DNA of 64,000 bases, from assembly GCA_035578905.1 (NCBI GenBank), contig JAQJVL010000253.1, positions 553,481 through 617,480 of the forward strand, in the 5' to 3' direction. Positions within the stretch are counted from its first letter, which is position 1, and the number at the start of each line of letters is the position of its first letter. The stretch is from Stictocephala bisonia (Eukaryota > Arthropoda > Insecta > Hemiptera > Membracidae). Under the pieces are notes generated by a model. It worked only from the letters and a program-made list of their open reading frames with translations, had not been told where the DNA came from and ran no database searches. The position numbers were made by a program, and so were the translations under genes. Shown here one piece after another: positions 57,421-64,000 of the stretch.

Positions 57421-58606
57421 TAATTGTTTAATTTGAAAAATTATGTTTATACATTAAGGTGATTAATAATTCTTGTGTATAAGGTATAATTGTAATGCGT
57501 GTAGCATTAGTGATTTGTATCTGTAGTCTGGGTTGGTCACGAAATATGACGAATTTGTACTAAAGAGCTAAACCAAAAACTAATACTTACAAATCATGTG
57601 TTCTTCAATGGTTAATTCACAATCAGAGTTCACATAAACTGCATAAGTTTTTAGGAGAAGAAAATTATAAAATACAAATGATATTTTCATTTATAATGTA
57701 GTAAATATATCAAGCTAAATTTTTTAATATAGATTATTAATACAATGTGTCACCACGTTATGTTCAGTGAACACCGAAGTGGAAATGGTCCATAGCTCCG
57801 ACTTGTGTGACCCCTGCGTAGAATAGGCGCATTCAGTGCGGCATTGTGTTGTATACGGGATATCCAATATTGATGGATTGTATTCAACATGCTCTAGAGG
57901 TGACTAGGCAACCAGGCCGATTGAATGGCCTTTAGACATGTACAACGCTAATTGATTAGGTGCCCTAGCAATTAATTAATATGTTGATATTAAATCAATG
58001 AGTGTTAGATTGTTGGACATTAAGGCGTTAATGATGACAGGTTATTGCATGAAGAAGATATTTTCTTGATATATTATAGCTGTGCGAGTAGATGGACCTG
58101 GCTTCTAAAACTTTAGTTGCAGTAATATTTTTACTGAACACATGAGCTACATAGGCCTAATATACTCAACATTTACTTAAAAACTCATGAATAACTAAGA
58201 CTATACTGCAAGTATATTTGCTGGATCATAAGTATCTTTTAGTTAATTGAATTTTATTTTGAATGCTAAAAAACAGAAAAATCCAATTACAAGGTAGCAT
58301 TAAATTAAGTTACAATTAAAATAAGTGGAACAAGTGTTCATGTGCAATTAATCAATAAGGTCCCAAACTTGCTATATAAATTAACACAAAAAACAATAAA
58401 AAAAAAAAAAATATAAAAAACAACAGCAGTACATAAATCATACATTTTGTAAATACAAACATAATTAGACAGTAGTAGTATGTATAGTATAATGGTAACA
58501 ATATGACTACGGATTGGCAAAACGAAAAAACATAAATAAAAAATGACAGCAAAAACCAACAACAACACATAAACCTTTTTTTTAATCTCAGATTCTAAAC
58601 ACTTTC
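57421..58606. other. AT-rich stretch, nothing recognised
   Basis: A GC-balanced patch lies at about 57765-57960 without any motif I recognise. The hydrophobic Phe-rich frames at 58338-58570 come from an A-rich plus strand. Confidence 0.5.
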
Positions 58607-58802
58607 TCCCCCCTCACCCGTACACGTAAAGTGGTATTGACCCACCCGCCCTCCCCTACACGTACAGTGGTATGGACCCACCCACTCACACATACACCTA
58701 CAGTGGTATTGACCCACCTACCCACCCATACACGTACACTAGTATTGATATATTATGCCATATATCATTACCATTGTCCGTGTATGGGCGGGTGGGTGCA
58801 TT
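58607..58802. repeat. 36-bp minisatellite, small palindromic array 5
   Basis: Four C-rich-strand units (CCCACCCGCCCTCCCCTACA type) run to about 58745. After a 25-bp AT-rich centre with its own TGATATAT/ATATATCA symmetry, one unit appears in the opposite orientation (TACCATTGTCCGTGTATGGG then CGGGTGGGTG, 58769-58798). The flip is again next to the AGTATTG/ATTACCA end of the unit. Confidence 0.9.
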
Positions 58803-60199
58803 ATTATTCTTACATGCACTAAACGTGTATATCCTTATTCTGCATCAAATTAAAATACATTCTAGATTTGATGCTGATACATGACTAGTGAGAAGTCATG
58901 CAAAGTATGTCGTGATTAAAAAAACTCTGTTGGTCCTCTCAACCACCTAATATATTCTCATCCCTTGATCGAAATTCCCGTCAACTCGTTACACAAACAG
59001 CCCTCGATGGAATGGGGAAAGTGTGAAAAACTCGTTGTATTGGTCTTTGATAGTAAAACCAGCCACCATATAACGAATTGTTTCGTGAAAAACAACCCCT
59101 AAAATGTAGTAAGTCTAGTATCACGTGGTATGTCAGAAATTGTTCAGGCAGAACAGATTTTATACGTAAGAACAGTTAGAATTAGTTTTATTGGCATGAA
59201 ATTAGATAAAACAAGTAATGTGTGAATTTTGGGGGTGAAACTTCCATAACTATCCCGATTTCAGGCATTAAAATGTAACTTTTTTACGTAAAAACATGCA
59301 TCGATAAAGAACACTGAACTACTATTTAAATTAATTACGTTATTATAAATATTAATCTAATTTGTCTGCAATAATACAAACTGAATACATAATGCCATTT
59401 TACTTGAGCAGTACTAGATACGTGTGGTATATGTAATTTTGCCGTAATGGTGGTACACATGTTATAGCGGGTCTCCCGCCGGTTGGCCATTCTGTAACAG
59501 TGTTACCTCTCCAACTAACAAGATTACAATTATCTCCGAGCCTGTTGGTCTGGAAACTCTCCAATTTGAAGACTAACGAATCACATTAGTGTTTAGGTGT
59601 TATTAAATTTACCACTCGCTTCACTACAGTCGTTTACATCAACGCTGTTTGGTGTACGTAATACACTCTATAAACCACTAACGAACTGACTAATGTACTG
59701 TTGTAAATAAGAGAGTTTCTAGTATATTTTTGTAATGTTTTCTAGAGTGAAATATATTATAGTTCAACATTTACTCTAAGCCAAAATCGTCATATCATTT
59801 CGAAAACATCTGGAATGTAAATCGAAAAGAATAAAAATTAAAACTTATGTATAGACATTTATATTCTAGCCATTTTAGACTTATAATCTGTCATCATCTC
59901 TAGCGCGTTGGCTGTCATCGTAGCAATACTCTGGTCTAAACTAACGGCTATAAATAGTTGTATACTTCTACACATTGAAGCTTCCCCTTTATCTCTTTAT
60001 ACCACGATTTTTACCTTTCTTCACTTATGTTTCGACCACAATTCATCACTTCCAGAGAAATTTGTAAAATATATAGTCTTGTTTTGTAAAAAGACATGAA
60101 CTCTTTTTAAAGTTGATTTTGGATTTTCTACATGATTTACCATTATTCTTAAAAGCCCTTTTTTCTTTTGTTCTATCATCTCGTGAACTTTTCATAGGT
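58803..60199. other. AT-rich stretch, nothing recognised
   Basis: A GC-balanced patch is at about 59465-59560. Frame 59908-60099 shows no family motif. No supported gene. Confidence 0.5.
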
Positions 60200-60219
60200 A
60201 AACCTATTGTTCATAAATG

Positions 60220-60445
60220 GATAAGTTGATTAGTGGACATGTCGTGACCGGACTTGTCATACATAAGTGGACCATTTGTGAATGGACTGTTTATAAGTGG
60301 ACCTCTTGTGAGTGAACTTGTCATAAGTGGACTGTTCATGGGTAGACCTATCATAAGTGTACCTATCATAAGTGGGTGGACTTGTCATAAGTAGACTCCT
60401 TGTGAGGGGACTTCTCATAAGTGGATCTCTTATGATTAGATTTGT
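60220..60445. repeat. degenerate 15-20 bp tandem repeat
   Basis: About ten loose units built on CATAAGTGGACTTGT and variants (TTGTGAGTGAACTTG, CATGGGTAGACCTAT, CATAAGTGTACCTAT). The period is irregular, so the array is old. Confidence 0.8.
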
Positions 60446-60800
60446 TTGTACAAAAAATTATTCACCACTGCCTCTTTTTAATTAACTGAAAATATTATGA
60501 ACAGAAAGGCACATACATGAACGCCAACGATATACTTTTAGATGTATGTAGGCCTACCCTACATTTTACCCATTCATTTCCCACATTTATTTATATCTGA
60601 GTATGTAGAAACTAATCTATACAAAACTATTTACATTCTCTTCTTTCATGATATTCTTCTTGATGAGTTGTACATATAAATTACCATGTAATTATATCTA
60701 TTTAAACTATCTATTTATTGCAAGGAAACATTTTAAAATCAAATTTTTACTGTAATTTGAAATTCGTTTAAGCGCAATAACTCGCATCTAAAGTAATGTG

Positions 60801-60803
<3 letters not shown>

Positions 60804-60847
<44 letters not shown>
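60804..60847. repeat. 44-base A homopolymer
   Basis: Uninterrupted A from 60804 to 60847. It could be a poly-A tail of a retroposed element ending here in plus orientation, but nothing recognisable precedes it. Homopolymer length may be unreliable in assembly. Confidence 0.95.
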
Positions 60848-60848
<1 letters not shown>

Positions 60849-61199
60849 AAGCATCTTTACCATATTTGTGCTCTTTTCACTTACCAGTAACAGAAGTGCA
60901 GATAAAAGACGACAAACGTTGACTCCCTGAAGCATGACGTCACGACGCTGGAGGTCAGCTACTGCTCTAGGTTAATCAACACATTCCTCGCCTTCCAAAT
61001 TTCAACTAGATACAATTATGTCTTTATAAATTGTATCTCAGATAACATTATTACTGATAAAAGGCTAATACAAATTTACACTATACGATCCTTATATCTA
61101 TTCAACAGCTGGCTAAAGTTCGTAATTATGAAACATAATGAGTTAAATGGAAATCAAATTGACGAACTAACTGTTTTGGTCGTTGAATGTAAATGTTGT

Positions 61200-61540
61200 G
61201 GACCTTTCCCGTTAATTCACTACCAGTATTTTATTCGTTACTTCACTACCATACCAATACTTTTTTTATGGCAATTACGTTAAGGTTAGGTGAGGTGAGG
61301 TTAGGTTAGGAGGCTATAAACCAGAACACATACTGGTAAATTCAATGATTGACTTACCACCGTGTGTAAGTTCTTCAATGAAATCTCCGTGTGTAAGTTC
61401 TTGGAAAGAGATAAGATAAGGCCAGCGATGTCGGATTCCTATCGGATAAGGAATACCACAGTGAGCGTAAAAATGATTGGGGAACAGTTTTTAAAGCAAT
61501 TGAAAATTTTCAAGCGGTAGTGAATAAACGGAAAAGATCC
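61200..61540 (+). mobile_element. MITE copy C with 8-bp target duplication
   Basis: Ends read GGACCTTTCCCGTTAATTCA and GAATAAACGGAAAAGATCC. Flanking octamers are AATGTTGT (61192-61199) and AACGTTGT (61541-61548), one mismatch. Same orientation as copy A. It contains GGTTAGGTGAGGTGAGGTTA near the left end and a 26-bp local duplication (CCGTGTGTAAGTTCTT twice, at about 61360 and 61388). Confidence 0.9.
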
Positions 61541-63469
61541 AACGTTGTAAATTGAAATGACAGTATTCTGTTACAGTTGTAAGAAAGTCATATAGCTAAC
61601 TGTTGGACGACAGTTAACATATTTCACTATTTTATACCACAGAGTAAAAATAAACAGAGGTCGCATTCAATAGAGCGCTAAATGTGTGTTGAGCAGGTAG
61701 ATCTTCATTTTCCCAGGTATATAGAAGGGACAGCACCTTTCCAGTTCTTTCCTTATTCCCCCAAATACTAAAGAACAAATGTTCCTAAAAAAGGGGAACA
61801 TTTAATTATTATTACTTCATATTTATACATATGAATATTAGTTGTATCGTTTCTATAATTGCCTCTGAGGGGTTCGCAGCGGCCGTAAGAAAGCGAACTC
61901 TGTATCTTTTTCTTACACTTAGCCATTTTTACCTAAAGAAAAGATTGGTTTAGGCATGTTGACAAGAAAAATTGCTCACTGTGAAGCCTCCACTTATGGT
62001 AACATATACACTACCTCATTTCTGGCCTTTATACACCCTAGTTTTGCTTTGAATGATGCTAATCTAAGGAGGAAGAATTCCTCTAATCTTCATTGAATGG
62101 ACCAGTGCTAGCATAGACTACCTAAATATACAACCCCTCCCCCAAAAATGAAGATACTTTACAGAGTATCCCATCAGGGTAACTACGCACACGTCCTGAG
62201 GGTGTGAAAACCTGTTTGCTTTGTTCAGTATGTCTATCACAACCGGTTTTGAAATATCGAAATTTACAAATAATGGCAGCTTAGTCTGTAGTAATTTATT
62301 TTATAAAGACACAGCTTAGTGAACATTCGAGTATATGGATAAAGAATATGATTTCACAATGAATGTTATTATTAACAAGAGGAGTCTATGTAAAGAGGTA
62401 TTGTTTGTTAGGACAGAGATTAATAAATCAAGTTAAATTCAGAGAGGGTAAGTCGATGAAGCCGAGTTAATTATCTGGCGTCAATGAACACTTGTGTACA
62501 GAAGTATGTTTATTGTAGTCAGGAGAACCATTCAACTAAGTAATAAACGCTTATATTTACCATTATTAATATATTTTGATTAATATTATATTTATTTTTA
62601 TCTTATAAAATATTTTAATATATATTTTTTTTGACATGTAAAAAGCTATACAAAACAGAACAAATGTTTTAAACACTTGTTGTATAATATTGAGAGTCTT
62701 CTTGTAATAAGCAATTGCTTGGGAGAGACGTTTTGTAACCTATGACGTAGGACTACTTTCAGCCAACCTTGATATTCATCAATCCACATTGGTAGAATTT
62801 GCCATAGAAAATAATATTTTAATGTAAAACAACGTATAATAGGAGCAAACAAGTTGTTATGAAACTGAAAATGGTTATAATAATGTTATAATATGGGCAA
62901 ATATTCATGACTGTATATGTAATAAATCCGATGTTTCAGTAAATCAACCAATAAAACGAGCTGTTATTGGTTTCATTGGTCAGTGGTAAAAGAAATGAGA
63001 TTGTGTTTACATGTATAGAGGTATTTAGGTATCACAAATCGTGATACAAATAGTACTATACAGTTTAAGCGATTCATTAATCATGCTGAACTAACTACCT
63101 ATTCTAAGATTAAAGATTATAACTAACTAGTGATAAATAATTTTGATTACCTATGTATCCATAAACTAACCTGTAATCTATGTAACCAAATAAATTAAAT
63201 ATATAATAGTGGCCATAAAGTTAGTATTCCACGTAGATTACTAATACAAGTGTTCTGAGCATTTACTCTGTATGACCTGAAACGTTTGCCAAAGAATTGT
63301 TCACAACTTATAATGGGTTAAATGAATTGAAATGTTGTGACACCCACTATTAACACAAATCACAGCGATAAAAACAGTATTTTTTAAGATAATAATAAAT
63401 TAATAAGTAATTGTATATGAAGCATTTGTGACAGTAACATCTGGCCCATCGACTGTACATATGACTAGG
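61541..63469. other. AT-rich stretch with short hairpins
   Basis: AAATGTTCC/GGAACATTT at about 61777-61803 and GTTCGC/GCGAAC at about 61872-61900 can form short hairpins. Frame 62646-62852 is unsupported. No gene recognised. Confidence 0.5.
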
Positions 63470-64000
63470 GGGCAACCCTGCACGCTTCACGTGTCAACCC
63501 CGTAACTCGCCTTCAACATCAGCCTATGACTATTGACTACAAATTTTTATAGGTAAACTGTGTCACGTGAAAAAACAAAATTAAGTTCATTTACAAAATA
63601 TCACTCACATTACTTACGTTGCTACCAATTTATTAGTGTAAACACCCAATGATCTTACTTAGCCTAGTACAAACGTGATCATATCATTTGTTTTTTATTA
63701 ACAGCTGAAGACGTATTAAGTAAATGAAATTACTGCATTAAATTACCATTCAAACTTCATTCAAACCTTCAATTCCGGTGGGGCGGAGCCCTAACAGTCG
63801 CATGTTAATAAAACCATGGGTTTTATAAGCAAGCGTAGACGTAGATTTCTCATCCAATGTTAAATTTTGTATCTCTAACTATCAGCTGTTTTGTGGTCCA
63901 TTGTGGAGCGCTAGTGTAGTCCCATGTAAATGTATAAATTGGTCAAGAAGTAAGGGAGGAGTTGTGTTAAAACACGGCTTCACGCATTATATATAAAGAT
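63470..64000 (+). repeat. long dispersed repeat, copy 2 (runs off the window)
   Basis: Paralogue of 34300-35000 in the same orientation, with an intermediate GC-balanced insert (63775-63900) that does not align well. It ends at the window edge within the shared tail GGCTTCACGCATTATATATA. Confidence 0.75.

Noticed and set aside
58338..58570. Phe/Tyr-rich minus-strand frames
   Set aside because: Produced by A-runs; two overlapping frames give similar low-complexity peptides.

Overview
The window looks like gene-poor, repeat-rich nuclear DNA of an arthropod, most likely an insect. It is strongly AT-rich. It carries decayed LINE reverse transcriptase fragments, a Mutator-like transposase exon with a canonical splice donor, tRNA-derived SINE-like sequence, short inverted-repeat elements with 8-bp target duplications, and blocks containing the CCTAA/TTAGG-type runs common in insect genomes. 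The species cannot be named from the sequence; a large-genome hemipteran or similar is a guess. I see no intact cellular gene, no rRNA or convincing tRNA gene, no CRISPR array and no bacterial operon. Most long open frames are tandem repeats whose unit length is a multiple of three.

Layout. 1-1670: a 105-bp satellite runs directly into a 36-bp G-rich minisatellite. 1680-9720: AT-rich DNA with a fossil DNA-transposon piece (about 5.57-5.96 kb) and a 5'-truncated, frameshifted LINE (6.1-7.4 kb, minus strand). 9.7-11.0 kb: a 160-bp satellite. 11.7-25.9 kb: a short 36-bp array, an inverted-repeat element, a SINE, a near-perfect palindrome of about 0.5 kb inserted in a dispersed repeat (17.1-17.6 kb), a 145-bp duplication and a large palindromic 36-bp array (22.25-23.15 kb). 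25.96-28.85 kb: a candidate DNA transposon bounded by 17-bp perfect inverted repeats around a broken Mutator-like transposase exon. 30.0-35.0 kb: two abutting perfect hairpins, an inverted-repeat element, a 50-bp satellite, TA microsatellites and diverged duplications. 36-48 kb: a paralogue of the 17-kb repeat lacking the palindrome, a second LINE fragment with an inverted copy, and 142-bp inverted repeats enclosing a 45-bp minisatellite. 48.7-53.2 kb: a GC-rich hairpin, another inverted-repeat element, a T-rich strand-asymmetric block and another 36-bp array. 55-64 kb: a 99-bp satellite, degenerate repeats, another palindromic 36-bp array, a fourth inverted-repeat element, and a copy of the 34.3-kb dispersed repeat running off the right edge.

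The most distinctive system is the dispersed 36-bp minisatellite family. Many units hold four G-triplets separated by single bases, an ideal quadruplex pattern. At three separate loci the array reverses orientation near the same point in the unit, making palindromic arrays that place G-rich tracts on opposite strands. A second notable item is the 17-kb palindrome, whose insertion can be inferred from the paralogous unfilled site at 36.1 kb. No gene network can be described; the interactions visible here are among mobile and tandem repeats.
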